Part shown: piece after piece, positions 11,840 to 23,983 of the stretch
Layout: each line of letters begins with the position of its first letter
How positions within the stretch are numbered: position 1 is the first letter of the stretch
Assembly (NCBI GenBank): GCA_023105745.1
Contig: JALGQZ010000004.1
Location: forward strand, 10,504,451 to 10,568,450
Length of the DNA: 64,000 nucleotides
Reading direction: 5' to 3'
From: Austropuccinia psidii
Lineage: Eukaryota; Basidiomycota; Pucciniomycetes; Pucciniales; Sphaerophragmiaceae
Made by a program: the position numbers and the translations under genes
Notes under the pieces: model-generated
The model's input: the letters and a program-made list of their open reading frames with translations, nothing else
Database searches by the model: none
What the model was told of the DNA's origin: nothing

Positions 11840-14484
11840 GATGGCTATTATGAATTATTTGGGAACAGTTGGAAATTATACAATCAGGAAGGGGTAGCTA
11901 AAGGTAATGAAGACGAATAAGCGCAGGTGGGGAGCTTATATTACAGGCAGCCATGGGCTCAAGGGGGCATGGCCTGTGGTTACGTGCATGGTCTTGATGG
12001 AGATGGGCCTCTTGGGCTCATAATTTTCATATCCGATTTGGGGCATATATCAAGGCAAGGTGGCAAAATGTGGGTGCAAAAATATGACTTGTGGATCTGC
12101 AGCAAGTTATGCAAACTTTGGTGGAACAAGGTTGACATTAGCATATTGGAAATTGGGTGGGTTGTAGCAAATTATTGTGGAGGGGCATATTAGAGGCATG
12201 CAGCCATGTTTGCTGGTGTGACAGCAAACAATGAGCGGATCTTCCCCAGGTTAATTGTTGCACAGGGACCTACTGGGCAATGCTGGCGGTTTCAAAGGGA
12301 AATCTCACTGTGGGGATGTTTGTGCGTGGGCGGGTGATATATGTTTGGTGGCGTGCCACCAAACATGAGCTTGGTTTTGCCTGAAGTTTTTTTCTGACTG
12401 ATGCCTACTGGGCTTCCAGGGGGAATGTGTGGCATGATCAAAGGGGCCACTGGCCGTGAACTGTGATCCACATATACATTGACCCCTATTGCGTTTGATC
12501 CGGGTACTAATCCAACAAGATTGGCATCAGGGTCTTTGCCTCACGTGTGTACAAAACTCCAGCGAAAGAGGCCACCCACCCAAGGGAGTTTTTGGCTGCA
12601 AGCCAGGGGCCACAACATGCATGGGGCGCATGAGAGCATTCAGAAAATGACCCGCGGTGGGAGATCCCCACACAAACATAACCAGCCTCAGCAATCATAG
12701 GCCGGGATTATTCTAATGCAGATGAGGCTGAAGCAAATCCACACTGATTGGTCTCAGGTTTCCACGTGCAAGTGGGTGAGCGTCTGCAGTCAAGCTGACC
12801 ACCCAAGCAAGAAAATAGCCGGTCAGAAGACTGGCAGTCAAATGTCTTCCAGGTGTGTGAAAGTTTCCTGCGTATGACCCGTTGGGGGGTGCATATGAAA
12901 GCGTGTGTCTGCCCGCCAATGAGCCCACGCGATGAACAAGCACGGCCAGTCAAAGTTTTCCCCGACAATGGAACCGGAGTGAATCCACTGTTTGTGTATG
13001 ACCCAAATAATAAGTCATCCCATTATGACCTAATTTCATTAACTTGGATTACACCTGCATCTGTGCTGTAGTTAGGCAGAGCTCTCCAACAAGGTGCATC
13101 AAAGGGATGCAGTTGAGATATATGGCTCAATGGGTTGATGTGATTGCATGTTACATTGTTGAACAGATTTTGCTCTGCCCCGCAGCATAAATTTACAAAG
13201 GTGTACTGCATACTACAGTGTCGGCTGTACAGATTAGGAAGGTGTAATACTACTTCAGCCTGCATGCATATAGCCAATGGGTATCCACCTTCCGATCGTT
13301 TGCATATACGTAGCTCATGTGCCACATTCTCAGCATTGTGTTTCACCCGATTTGCACACGCAAGCTGAGCATGTAATGGTCAAAAGAACCGTGTGGAAGT
13401 GCTCAGTAAAGCCATGGTCAGGGCCATTTTTGCAATAGTTTATTGGAAGGCTCAGTTTGGAGAACTTCACCAAAGCGTGTGAAATGTCATCCAATGCTGT
13501 GCCAAATGCTCAGCTTGTGTGCTTACAAAAATGAACTAGCAATTGCTCAACATGGTGAATTTGATATTGTTATATAAATAGCTCAACAAATGCACAATTC
13601 AAATGTTCAGCCACTGAGCATTTAAATTATGACGCAAAAGCAAACCTGAGCAATTGGTCAAGGCAAGCTCACGCTGTATTCACTTGTCTTACAGCCCTCC
13701 CCTTTGTTCAAACACTATCACCATCCCATACGGCCGGTAATCTCACCGCGGTCACTTGTGACCAAATGCCCCACATGCATTTCTGCATGGGGAACTTGTG
13801 CATTGCACCCACCATGCACATTCAACTAGGGCCTCACTACCACCCTCCTGGGTGATTGGGTGGCTATTTCAGGAAAAAAAGGGGATTTGACTGAACTTGA
13901 CAATTCAATCAATTGCAATACTCAGCCAGAAGCCCATTGTTCTTCTGCCTCATGCAAGCATTTCCCTTCTCAGTTTCAGCATTTGCTGAGACTGAGCTTC
14001 AATTTTGCCCACACACCTTGAAGCTGAGACTTTTGCAGGTTCTGCAACTGCTGAGATTGTCTCAGCTTCACCATGGTATAAAAAACCATCTTCACATGGA
14101 AAGCCCTTCACTTTCTTCCTCACCCGCTCCACTTTGCTCAAGATCACCCGCTGTTGTCCTTCTTGTGCATATTCCCCTTGGTCTTCCTGCCGTTCCACTC
14201 CACTAAACCCGCTCCCCTTCCTTTTGCCTGTTTATTCTTCTTCTGATCCTTTCAGAACCCCACTTCTATCCACCTTGTGAATTACCTCTTTTTTAAACTT
14301 TTGTTGAAATCATGTTCCAATCTTAATACTTATTTTTTTCTCTTCCAGACTTTTCAAAACTTTGGACTAGAGCGTCTTTATTATGTTTCCATTTTAAATT
14401 TATCTAATTCATTGTATGTCTTCATTTTATTTCTTGATTGTTTACTTTCTATTCAGTTACTAACCTCAATTGTTTTGTTTTTAG
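11840..14484. other. Long divergent intergenic region of copy B
   Basis: About 2.6 kb separates the SNF2 and zinc-cluster genes. It contains the palindrome at 12341-12366, several CTGAGC or GCTCAG hexamers between about 13300 and 14050, and a single copy of the 373-bp block that is duplicated in copy A. A pyrimidine-rich stretch and a TTTTTAG just before the zinc-cluster ATG suggest a 5'-UTR intron. No conserved coding region is seen. Confidence 0.55.
12341..12366. repeat. Near-perfect palindrome P2 of copy B
   Basis: The left arm ATGTTTGGTGGC and right arm GCCACCAAACAT surround a GT centre. The same site in copy A (45821-45846) is a perfect palindrome with CpG in both arms, so the changes here are C to T and G to A. 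Confidence 0.85.
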
Positions 14485-16298
14485 ATGTCATGCACTTTAT
14501 GCACCAAGCGCGGTATCCCCTGCATTCATTCCTTGACGACAACCAATGCTTGTGATGCTTGCCAACAAGCAAAAAAGAAATGTTTGTTTGTTGTCAGCCC
14601 CTTCCGACCATGTGGCAAGAGGAGTTCTCCCCCAAGACACCCTTGCAAGGACTCCTTTGTGGTCAATGATGATGAAACCATATCCAAGCGCAAATGGACA
14701 CCAGGACCCTAAGCAGGCTGACGGGAACGATTTCAGACAATTAGTCCTGTCCCCTCAAGTATTGATTTGTCCACCCCACCTCCTAGGAAACCATCTGATG
14801 GTCACTTCACTCCTCGACCTGAGCAAAGTGATTATCCTGCTGATGAAGGATGGCGATGGCAAGAGGACATTCAAGCTTGGGCCAATTGTCACCATGTCTT
14901 GTCACCAATGGGATTCAAAGGCGAAAGTAAGTTTTCTTTCTCCTCCTTATCTCATTTCTCTTCACGCAATAATACTGACTTTTTTCCATTACTAATAGAA
15001 CAAAACCCCCAGAATCCCCCCGGCAAGACTCTCCCGTTCCTAGTTTGCCTTGCGAGCAAACCCTGCAGCAACCCACTCCAGGCCCAAGTGGCACCCAATG
15101 GTCAGAGGAATTATTCCCCGGTAAGCAGCCAAAGTTTCATTTCATTTTCACTTTCACTTTTGAGTCAGGTTAACTGACTCTTACTCCTTTTTTAGAACCC
15201 TCCCGAACTGAAGAGCCACATATTCCTGGCCCGAGTCCATCCTCCTAACCACCTGAGGACAATACAACTTGTGAGCCAGAACCTGAGGTGGCTCCTACGC
15301 AATCCACGGAGGAACCTTTTGGTAAGTCACCACTTCTCTTTATTCACTCCTCTCAACATTTCCTCACCTTTTCTTTGACCATCTCCAGCTCGTCCCGCCA
15401 CTCTGTCACAATGCTGTCTGCCAGACCTCAGCAAAGGGAACTCTTGCCGAAAAGGCTATGAAACCGGTTGAAAGACCAATTAATACTGGCAATTTGTAGA
15501 TGACATTCCACCATGTGACAGTACCCCCGGGTTTAGGGCACTGTGTCCCGAAGTGCATGTAACTGATGGTATTACTCATGTGACCCTCGTGGAGTTACAT
15601 TAGTCACAACGGGAGCCTACAAGGAACCCGCAAGGGGCGGAACCCTTGTACGCCAATGGAGCAGAAAACCCAGCGATTTCTGGTTGTTTGATTGAGAACC
15701 CTCCTTGTCTCCAACCGGAATCAAACCCATGACGTTGGTAACCGGTTTATTGTCACAATGCTGTCTGCCAGACCTCAGCAAAGGGAACTCTTGCCGAAAA
15801 GGCTATTAAACCTGTTGAAAGACCAATTAATACTGGCAATTTGTAGATCACATTCCACCATGTGACACACTCCCCACTCCATAATTATCATCAACGATAC
15901 GCCCGTTGGATCCCCCCCTCCCCCTCCCCCAACTCGCCCACCTTCCCATCCTGTTCCCCCCCTCCACTCCAACCCCGGTTCCCTCCCCAGAGATCCCTTC
16001 CAGTGCCTCCTCCCCCCCGGTGCAAAGCCCCTCTCATTCCCACAATGAGGCTTGCTAGGAATTCACAAACTTACGACCAACTTTGATGATTCCTTGAGCC
16101 ATCCTCCACAAATCGATCAACCAAATCTTGTTGGAGCATCACCGCTTGCTCCACATGATTCCTTTTGTGGATGCAGCTCATTGAAATGAGATGCACCTGG
16201 AATTAAAAGAGGAACTAAACCACCTCCTTTCCCAGGCACTGGAGGCTTATCCAAAGGAGGACATCAGTGGGATAGTCTCCAAATTCCTAGAAAAATAA
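14485..16298 (+). pseudogene. C6 zinc-cluster gene, copy B, interrupted by a miniature LTR element
   Basis: This is collinear with the copy A zinc-cluster gene, from MSCTLCTKRGIPC to a conserved EK stop at 16296-16298. Stops replace glutamine codons near 14710-14725 (TAA and TGA where copy A reads CAA and CAG). Conversely it keeps CGA (14817 region) where copy A has TGA. Exon 4 is split by a 464-bp element at 15404-15867. All six cysteines of the zinc cluster survive. Confidence 0.85.
15404..15867. mobile_element. TRIM-like miniature LTR retrotransposon
   Basis: Two direct 117-bp repeats (15404-15520 and 15751-15867), each starting TGTCACAATG and ending ATGTGACA, flank 230 bp of non-coding sequence. 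By eye they differ at about three positions. A 5-bp duplication CACTC flanks the unit (15399-15403 and 15868-15872). The uninterrupted site is visible in copy A near 49283. This structure fits a terminal-repeat retrotransposon in miniature. On the minus strand the internal part contains a GGTTTGATTCC stretch resembling a tRNA B box. Confidence 0.85.
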
Positions 16299-17587
16299 AA
16301 ATTTAAAAAAAATAATCTTTATTCCCACTTTTTATCATTTGTAATACTTTCTTTTAAATTAATTATTTGTATTCAATCATTGTTATGTTTGATTTCTATT
16401 ACATTCTTTGTTCACGTAAAAAATATTTATTTCCTCCTTAGAGAAAATCCCTGATTGTGTGAGAATTATTTTTGTAAGTGCCCCACCAAAAGTTGGAGTG
16501 AGTATTTGTTTGTGTGAACCTCTTTTTCCAAAAATGCGCCAATAGTCACCATTACTGTCTCCTATATTTTCTTCTTCCATGGTTTAGAGCCATATCAAAT
16601 CTTAACTGTAAAAAAGCGGGAGGTTCCTGCATGTGAGCAATCCACTCCAGATTTGTGAGACATTGCGTTTTCTATGGTCACACGCTATTAATCTTAGTCA
16701 TGTATTGAATTGTTTAAATTGTCGGGAACCTTCACAAGCGTAAGGATTGGCATGTGAATTGTAGGGAGCCTGCACAGGCGTAAGAAATTGTCAGCATTGT
16801 TGGCAACCTTTGGAAGCATAAGGATTGGCATGTGAATTGTTGGAAGCCTGCACAGGAGTAAGGTATTTTTAGCATTGTCGGGAACCTTCACAAGCATAAG
16901 GATTTGCATGTGAATTGTCGGGAGCCTGCACAGGCGTAAGAAATTGTCAGCATTGTTGGCAACCTTCACAAGTGTAAGGATCGGCGTGTGAATTGTTGGA
17001 AGCCTGCACAGGCGTAAGGTATTTTTAGCATTGTTGGGAAGCTTCACAAGCGTAAGAATTGGCATGTGAATTGTCGGGAGCCTGCACAGGCGTAAGAAAT
17101 TGTCAGCATTGTTGGCAACCTTCACAAACGTAAGGATTGGCATGTGAATTGCCGGAAGCCTGTACAGGCGTAAGGAATTTTTAGCATTTTTGGGAATCTT
17201 CACAAGTGTAAGGATTGGCGTGTGAATTGTTGGGAGCCTGCAGAGGCATAAGGATTGGCGTGTGAGATGTTGAGAGCTGACACAGGCGTAAGGATTGGCG
17301 TGTGAAGCGTTGGCAGCCCGCAAAGGCATAAGGAACTTTTAGCATTGTCGGAACCTGCACAAGCGTAAGGATTTGCGTGTGAAGCATTGGCATCCTGGAC
17401 AAGAGCAACAAACCAGGACATATGTATGATGGCATGCCACTGTACATAATCCACTTCACCCCTTTTTTATGTGAGCCACCCCATCTCTCACACTCAAAAC
17501 CATCCAATCCTGGTGTATATTGTCCTCTGCCTTACCCCACCATTATTTACCCATCACGCTGAAATTCCAACACACATGCAAATCTCC
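16299..17587. other. Intergenic region with 40-bp minisatellite, copy B
   Basis: From about 16720 to 17410 a unit of roughly 40 bp is repeated, with cores such as CACAGGCGTAAG and GGATTGGCRTGTGAATTG. It corresponds to copy A 50135-50760. A long minus-strand open frame through it is a by-product of the repeats. The palindrome at 17422-17447 follows directly. Confidence 0.75.
17422..17447. repeat. Near-palindrome P3 of copy B
   Basis: Arms ATGTA/TGTACAT flank the core GGCATGCC. It matches copy A 50765-50790. Confidence 0.7.
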
Positions 17588-18815
17588 TCATTCTTTGAAT
17601 TGGAATGAGATTTTATGACCATCCCTTATTTGATAGCCCGCTCCCTTGCCAAGCTCATAATAGCCGTGGTTTTTTGGCACATTGTTTTTGCCAACCTCCT
17701 TGAGCATTGTGTGGACATACCCACTAGTTTCATGCTTTTATTGTCCTGTGCTGGATCAGTATAATGAACAAATGTACTACTGGCCCACACCACCTGAATG
17801 AGTCCATGACAATTGGATAGATCAATCCAAAAATGCTCATTTGGGAAAATCCATTTTCCCCCAGTACACCGCTTTGACGCATCTCTTTGAATTTGGCTGG
17901 TCCGCTTATACAGCGATGCATCCTTATCAAGATGAGGTGAGTTTTTGAATCTATTCATGGTGAAATTGAGTGTGGAAGCAAACTTGCATGCACCCTGATT
18001 TGCAGCAATATCACCTTCATAGTTGACTTGATCAAAAGACGGAACCCCCAATGAGTTGTAGAAATTTTGAATCTTCTCAAATAAATTATCCCCAACATAT
18101 TGTAATGATTGACCTAGAATGCAACCCACCGAGCTAAGATTGGCACCTCCGTTCTGCCATTCATCTTTTGCGTTTTCAATTTTCCCAACACTTCCATACA
18201 GACCAAATTTTTCATTCTTTGTGCTTCATTTGCGCCACCCAATCGCAAACATAAATCCCTCCAGTAATTATCCATTTGTTGCAATTGAGCCAATTAATCT
18301 CTTTTTGCGAAATAAGAATTGTGATAATTCATCTCATTGATTGACCTCGACTTCACTCATTGTTGTGAATGGTCGGAATTTGACAAGGGCAATGAGTAAT
18401 CCGGTTGAAGAGAAAATTGCCACACAGCAAAAGTGAATGCTTTTGATCTGATTGACATCCACAACCCTCCAAATTTCACTCGGATTGATATTTGTGCTAT
18501 TGGGCAAGAGGAAGAAAACAACCTATTCATTTGGGTTGTTTTGCACTCATTTGTCTTTTGGGATCTCCCACTATTCCCAAGTGGTTGAGGGATCACTATG
18601 TGTTGAAGCAGACAAGATATCAGATACTGCTTCCTGCCATTTGTAGCTAAGAAGTTTTGAGTCCATAATGGTGCCCAATGCCCAAGGAGCTATATTTGGC
18701 ACACATCCTTTGACTTCCGTGTTGGAGCCTACATGACATTGGCACAATATGAACCCACTCAAGCCAATGTTCTTCCATGGGGCTCAATGAGGGTGCCACA
18801 TAAATGTGGAAGCAT
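17588..18815 (-). pseudogene. TET/JBP-type dioxygenase pseudogene, copy B
   Basis: This is the counterpart of the copy A dioxygenase, from ATG 18815 to TGA 17588-17590. The metal-binding segment survives (FTMNRFKNSPHLDKDAS), as does the region around the second His (VVWASSTFVHYTDPAQ). However, about a dozen residues after ASLY (the ASGWWFQADKETG stretch) are deleted and several frame changes interrupt the N-terminal half. A TA-rich run at about 18817-18835 is longer than in copy A. Confidence 0.85.
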
Positions 18816-19512
18816 ATATATATATCTATATATATACACTCAGATTAAGTGAGCAACTCACAATTTCCTTCCTCAGCCCGACGCTTTCCCGCGAGTTGCC
18901 TTTTACGCTCTTTTCCTCTTTTTGTGAATGGCATGCTTGCAGTGGAAAATGAAATGAAACAAAATGATTACTGATTTATTAATATCACCTAAATTGGATT
19001 GCGGTTGATGAATCTTTTTTGATAGTGGCTAAAAAGAAAGATCACACCTGACCTTTGCGAATTCATGATCTCAAATACCTGAACCTGAAAATTGCAGTGG
19101 ATAGTGCATTATTCAATTTGACATATTGATGTTCCCATGCAATCACTTTCCAATCCAACCATGTGGAATATCGCAAGCACGCGCAAATGCAATGTGCACC
19201 CTGCTGCGGATCCCTAGTTATCCTAGTCCTCTTGAAAGACACAGGAACATTTGGCCTATTATGGGCTGGGGGGAAGTGATAAACGCAACCTCCCGCAATG
19301 CCCCCATGTGTGCTACTTGTGGGCACAGCTGCCTGACTCAGCTTGTATCTTGTCGGAGTCTTTTCAATGGTGTACGGAGGCATGCCACTGTACAATTACT
19401 ATTGGTATTCAGACTGTGGCATCCGGGCAGTAGTAGGATAGGAAGTCATGATTATCAAATTCATAAATAACTTTTCAAAATTCAATTACAATATATCTAG
19501 TACAAAGCTAAT
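18816..19512. other. Intergenic region between dioxygenase and 677-aa gene, copy B
   Basis: Non-coding by comparison with copy A (52197-52875). It holds a TATATA run near 18817-18835 and the palindrome at 19371-19394. Confidence 0.55.
19371..19394. repeat. Near-palindrome P4 of copy B
   Basis: Arms TGTAC(GG)/(TG)TACA flank the core GGCATGCC. It matches copy A 52734-52757. Confidence 0.75.
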
Positions 19513-21724
19513 CTAAAACATGTCAATCCTGGTTGTGAGTTTAGCTGACCTGGGTACAGTCAAGATGACCTCATCACTTGAACCAAGACTGCGCTTTGCC
19601 ACCCAGGCATCACCAAAGTCTAATACTAAGCATTGTGCCAATTCAAATCTAAGTGGTACAGTGGGGTTAAAAGACTCTGATGAGAAGAAACTTTTATTCA
19701 GTAAATTACATATATACTTATTAGTACATAGCCACACTGGCTCCACTGGATTTTTACCCTCTTAAAGTTTTTTGTAAATGTCAATTAGTGATAAAGCCCC
19801 TTCAACTGCGCTTTTTCTCCAGTCATCTGAGTACACCATCAAACCACAAAACCCCGCCTCACAGAATGCCGCTAATATACCATAGCAAATTCAATTTATT
19901 CCAAGATTCTTGTGACACGTCAAAAGATCTTTGATGGCCTCATTTTTTTTTGAGCTTGTGAGTTTGCCTTTGATGCCATTAGCTTTGACCTTTGTATGTG
20001 CACATACCATGTTGTATGCAATCATCAAATGGATAACTGTATCAATTAGATCCTCCAGGTTCTTGTGCGGCTTTGTGGATATCTCATTGTCAGCCCCGCC
20101 ACCTTCAATGCTGAGTTGGGTTGCACGTTGCTTCAATTTACTCAAGCAGGAGGCAAGGTATTCAACTGCTCCCCGTTTGAGTCCAAGAGGATCGGTTGAA
20201 TTTGATGTTGGTGCAACATATGGTTGGGGTGCAATTACATTGTATGAGACTAAACTAATGGATTCAAACATAACATTTGCCAAAAAATGTTTAACTGGAT
20301 TGGCGGGGTAAGAAAGGCTCTGAACTGTTTTGAAGAAGGAGTGTTCAGATTTTGGGAGATTATCTGGAGGCTTAGCTGATTCCTTCATCAATTTGAGATT
20401 CCAAATGTTGTGATCAAAAAAGGCTTCTGTTTCTGTTGGCTTAAAAAAATCTAACCCTGTATATTGCAATTTATCTCACCAGTCAACAGCCAATAATCAT
20501 GTATCATGCACAAAGATAAAACTCACCTTCCATCTCAAGGTCCTTCAGCCAGGCCAAAATTTTAAGCTCTTGGTTACTGATCACCTTAATACCAACGGGC
20601 AGGAATGTATGAGCCTCCTTTGTTGGTAAATGGTCCCATTGATTTTTGTAAATACTATTGATATTATCAAGCCGCCTTTTCCGTGATTGTTGAGTAATAT
20701 TGGAATGATAATTCAAAATGCCTGCAAGCTCTTCCATGCGGAATAAAAATATTCCTTGAAAATTAGTAGACGATGACACTTTGGGCTCAGGGTCAGGAAT
20801 TATATCAGTCATATCTTGTCCCATTTTATCATGCTTAATTGTCTCCCTTTCTTGAAAGGATTGAATATTCCAAGGAGAGGCGGGAGGGGTTTCATCATGG
20901 ATTGTTTCATTGAGTATTGGGGGGCTTTCAGTATGTGGAGCTTCATCATGGATTGTTTCATTGAGTATGGGGGTGGGTTCAGTATGCGGAGGTTCATTAT
21001 CAATATGGTCCACTTCAACATTGATCATTTCATAATCTTGATCCCAAGAATCCTTTGCGGCTTCAAAGGTACAGCATAGTTTGTTTGTTTTTTTGGTCGC
21101 ATGTATCTTTGGTCTTTTTCCTAATCCTTTCCCTGGAAATCCAATTACGGCTTGAGATCCTTCAGGTAGAGATTCTCCCACCTCCACACCTGCTCAAATA
21201 TTGTAAGCAGCTATTTTTATCAATTTTGTTTTGAATTAGTAATGGACTTACGGTTCAAACAGCAATGTTTTGACGCACATAATCAGGAATTTTACTATCA
21301 TTTTGAATTTTTTCAAGGCTTGGGATTGTTTGAGCAATGTTGGAGACAAATTGTTCCTTGGATATAATTTCCACCTCCCCACTGAAAATTACATCATCTT
21401 GCCCATCATCTTCTGTCAGTGCACAAGGTTCAACAGTATTTTCCTTCTCATAACTTTTAAAATTTGGTTTCTGAGAGCTTGGAGGCTGACCTGAAATAAA
21501 GGCTATTACACAATATCAGGTTTTGAGAGATTTGAAATATTCAAGATGGATGCATACTCACATTCTGGAAGAACTGGTGGATCATTATTATCTTCATGTG
21601 ACTGGCTCTCTACTTCAATGCCTAATTCACAACTAATGGCCATATCAGAGATTTCACTTCCACTCTCTGGGGCTTAAGTTGGTCATTCGTTGAATTCAGT
21701 TGAATTTTGCGGGGTTTGGGCCAT
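19513..21724 (-). pseudogene. Copy B version of the unrecognised 677-aa gene
   Basis: This is collinear with the copy A gene, including the four-exon layout. Exon 1 from ATG 21724 is closed after about a dozen codons by TGA and TAA. The last exon has a stop near 19889 and others downstream. Long parts remain readable, such as the LDFFKPTETEAFFDHNIWNL start of exon 4 and the VPRSAKLTTRID end. Confidence 0.8.
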
Positions 21725-22903
21725 AGTGGAGGTAGTTTGTTAAGCAAATAGATGATGACGAGTTGATTGATAACTTGTTGGATAACTTTTGAATAAGAAG
21801 ATCCAAATTGATGAAAAAAGGTGGAAGTAAAATAAGTGTAAAATAATTGATTCTTTTTGAGGTAATATCGGAGAATTTTGGCAAGTTTGAAAGAAGTTAA
21901 ATATCAATTTAAAGCAGTTTAAGAGGTGTTGAATATTCTAGAAAAAATACATTTCAGAACTACAAGCTGACCAAAATAAACTTGCGCATGAACAGACTTG
22001 GAACCTTCTATTAAAATTGTATTGCATTTGCAAAAGATGATTTGTTGGGAAATTCAAGCAGGTGATGTGTTGCAAATTATTTCATATCATTCAAATGAAA
22101 TCAATTCCCTGTGAGACATTGAATAAAGTTGACTAGTGAGAAACCTACTAAAGTCAACTTTTGAACTATTCAACGCTCATGAGGTAAGCAATAAGCAAAG
22201 TGTTCCATTTGAATGATATGAAATAAAATGGTTTTGTTGGGGAAACAGGAGACACAATTCTTGTCTTTAACAGTCCATTTATTAGGTTTTAATTTGTGAG
22301 TCTCATGATTCAAACCCTAACCACAACATTGTGAATATACTTACCAATTTCCCCTTAGGTCCTGTTGGCAGAGAAGGGCACTCAGCATATTTCTGCGATT
22401 GTGTTCATTGTGTATGCCAACAAGCCACAGTACACTATGGATGTGATACAGAAGCGTGGTGTCGGGAGCATGTTGGGAGGGCACTCCGCGAGCGTAAGGA
22501 TGGTAAGCAGTGTTGGGAGGGCATGACACAAGTGTAAGGATCAGTGGTGTCGGGAGGGGACTCTGCAAGCGTGAGGATGGTAAGGGCAGGGGTGTGAAAG
22601 GGTAAGGAGTGGTGAGGACGGAGATGGGAGGGCAGTGTTGGAGTCTCATCTGGAGGGTGGTGCGGGCACGTAAGCATGCAAAGTGTCGGGGCAGATTAGG
22701 TGGGGATGCAGAAGCCAATGAGGTGAAATCACCCAAACATTCCAAATAGTGTTGAAATGGGTTTGGGCTTTGAGTGACATTCTCATGTGACACATGTGAC
22801 AATTGACGTTGTCTTGACGCTGACGTGATGTGACCCACTAAATCCAGTGACTATAAAGTGACACTAACCCAACTGAAGCAAGATTTTATACTGACCGCCA
22901 TGC
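21725..22903. other. Right subterminal region of copy B
   Basis: AT-rich sequence, then a weak palindrome (22411-22434, arms TGTA/TACA), then a short array of the 48-bp minisatellite (about 22440-22600) that is much longer in copy A. GACGTGA-like motifs lie near 22800-22830. No gene is supported. Confidence 0.6.
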
Positions 22904-22949
22904 GATGTGAAGTCAATTGCCAACAATTGACGCGAGATTTGCCCTGGTG
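22904..22949 (-). repeat. Right terminal inverted repeat, copy B
   Basis: This pairs with 2264-2309. Compared with copy A's right end, five of seven CpGs are now TG or CA. Confidence 0.9.
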
Positions 22950-23219
22950 TCTTATGGGGGAAGGTTTGGAATCCCACTGTATGGTTTCTGTGCAGTTGAA
23001 GTGAGACCCGGTGGTGTGGAGAATGTGCTTTGGGTCATTTGAGAATAATCAGTTGGGGAAATTTGATCCAATAGAATTTGTGGGCAATCAGATCCTGATG
23101 CAGAAGTAGGAATCTTTGGAAGAGATTTGGGTATAATGGATGATTTGAGATTTTTAATGTGCTTTTCCTATTGAACAGGTGTGAAGGCAACTACCTGCCT
23201 ATCACCCTCAGGGGAAGAT
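22950..23219 (-). pseudogene. Tnp2-type transposase fragment, copy C (5' part)
   Basis: This continues the copy C transposase across the copy B insertion. On the minus strand it covers the N-terminal region, from the YSPEGDR-like segment through the PKSLP(N)IP and LDQIFPADYSR equivalents. It stops abruptly at 23219/23220, where an LTR begins, so the first codons are missing. The 3-bp TCT at 22950-22952 is the duplicated target. Confidence 0.82.
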
Positions 23220-23983
23220 TGTCACAGGGGCTCTTCTAAGCAAAGAGGGCCTGGCACTCAGCTGACTGGGACTTACTTATGGAGCGCTCAGGATATGGTA
23301 AGAAAAGAGTACACTGAAGAGTGTTAAGAGATGAATTATTAAATAAAAGAATATAAGAAAAGCAGCAACAAATAATAAGAGTAAGAATAAAAGAGCCAAC
23401 CAAAAACAAGTACAAGTCCACTGTTTCAACCTGACAGAATGGAAAGAGAAGGGTTAATAAGGATATGGCCACCCAGCTCATACTGTACAGGAAAAGAAAG
23501 AAAAAAAGGCTAAGGCTAACTTAAAATCAAATTATTATAACACCCCAAATAAGGATAAGACTAATTATAATATAATAAATATACTAAATTAATTACCTGG
23601 GGAAAAGTCCCCAGGGGGAGAAAGAGGGGCTGGTATATGTTAGAATCACCAGCTGTGATCCAGACAGAGAATTTTCATGAGAAGATTTGATGATTGAATT
23701 GAGTCTGACCAATACAGGTCCTTTACAGCCGTACAGGACCTGTACAAGAGGAGTGTTGGTATTGAGTGATCATACAGTTTGGGGATGGTGTATCCAAACT
23801 GTATTTGGTAATTCCAACCTGTACAAGTATTTACAGGATGTATTGATGAACCAGACTGTATGCATCTTTCAGCAAAGAAGATTTCTGAAACTGAATGCTG
23901 ATACACACAGTGGATTTGGTGATTTGAGGTGTTTGAGTGGGTGTAAGTATGAATACCCTTACCCCTGATTGGTGGTTATTTCA
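23220..23983 (-). repeat. LTR of a minus-strand retrotransposon (probable 3' LTR)
   Basis: The segment begins TGTCACAGGGGCTC and ends GGTTATTTCA, so in its own orientation it runs TGAAATAACC...CCCTGTGACA. Directly outside its start, on the minus strand, is a purine tract (AAGAGGGGGATA), as expected before a 3' LTR. The part 23220-23640 is similar in inverted orientation to 62565-62992, so the two are related LTRs. Its insertion removed or separated the 5' end of copy C's transposase. Confidence 0.55.

Larger units (their letters stand above)
2264..22949. mobile_element. Giant CACTA-like DNA transposon, copy B (decayed)
   Basis: A 20,686-bp element starts CACCAGGGCAAATC and ends GATTTGCCCTGGTG, and is flanked on both sides by the 3-bp duplication TCT (2261-2263 and 22950-22952). 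It carries the same six genes in the same order and orientation as copy A, but all are broken by stops, frameshifts or deletions. It is inserted in the N-terminal coding region of another copy's transposase (copy C): the two flanks join to a sequence that is uninterrupted in copy A around 39220-39240. Most CpG sites of copy A's terminal repeats are TG or CA here. Three-bp duplications and CAC-starting ends fit the CACTA/EnSpm superfamily. Confidence 0.93.

Noticed and set aside
15660..15750. tRNA-like B-box sequence on the minus strand inside the miniature LTR element
   Set aside because: Only a B-box-like stretch is visible; no cloverleaf or A box could be found, so no tRNA gene is called.
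16694..17329. 211-aa minus-strand open frame with repeated LCRLPTIHMPIL units
   Set aside because: It is generated by the 40-bp minisatellite. The frame is not maintained in copy A (50112-50620), so it is not treated as a gene.
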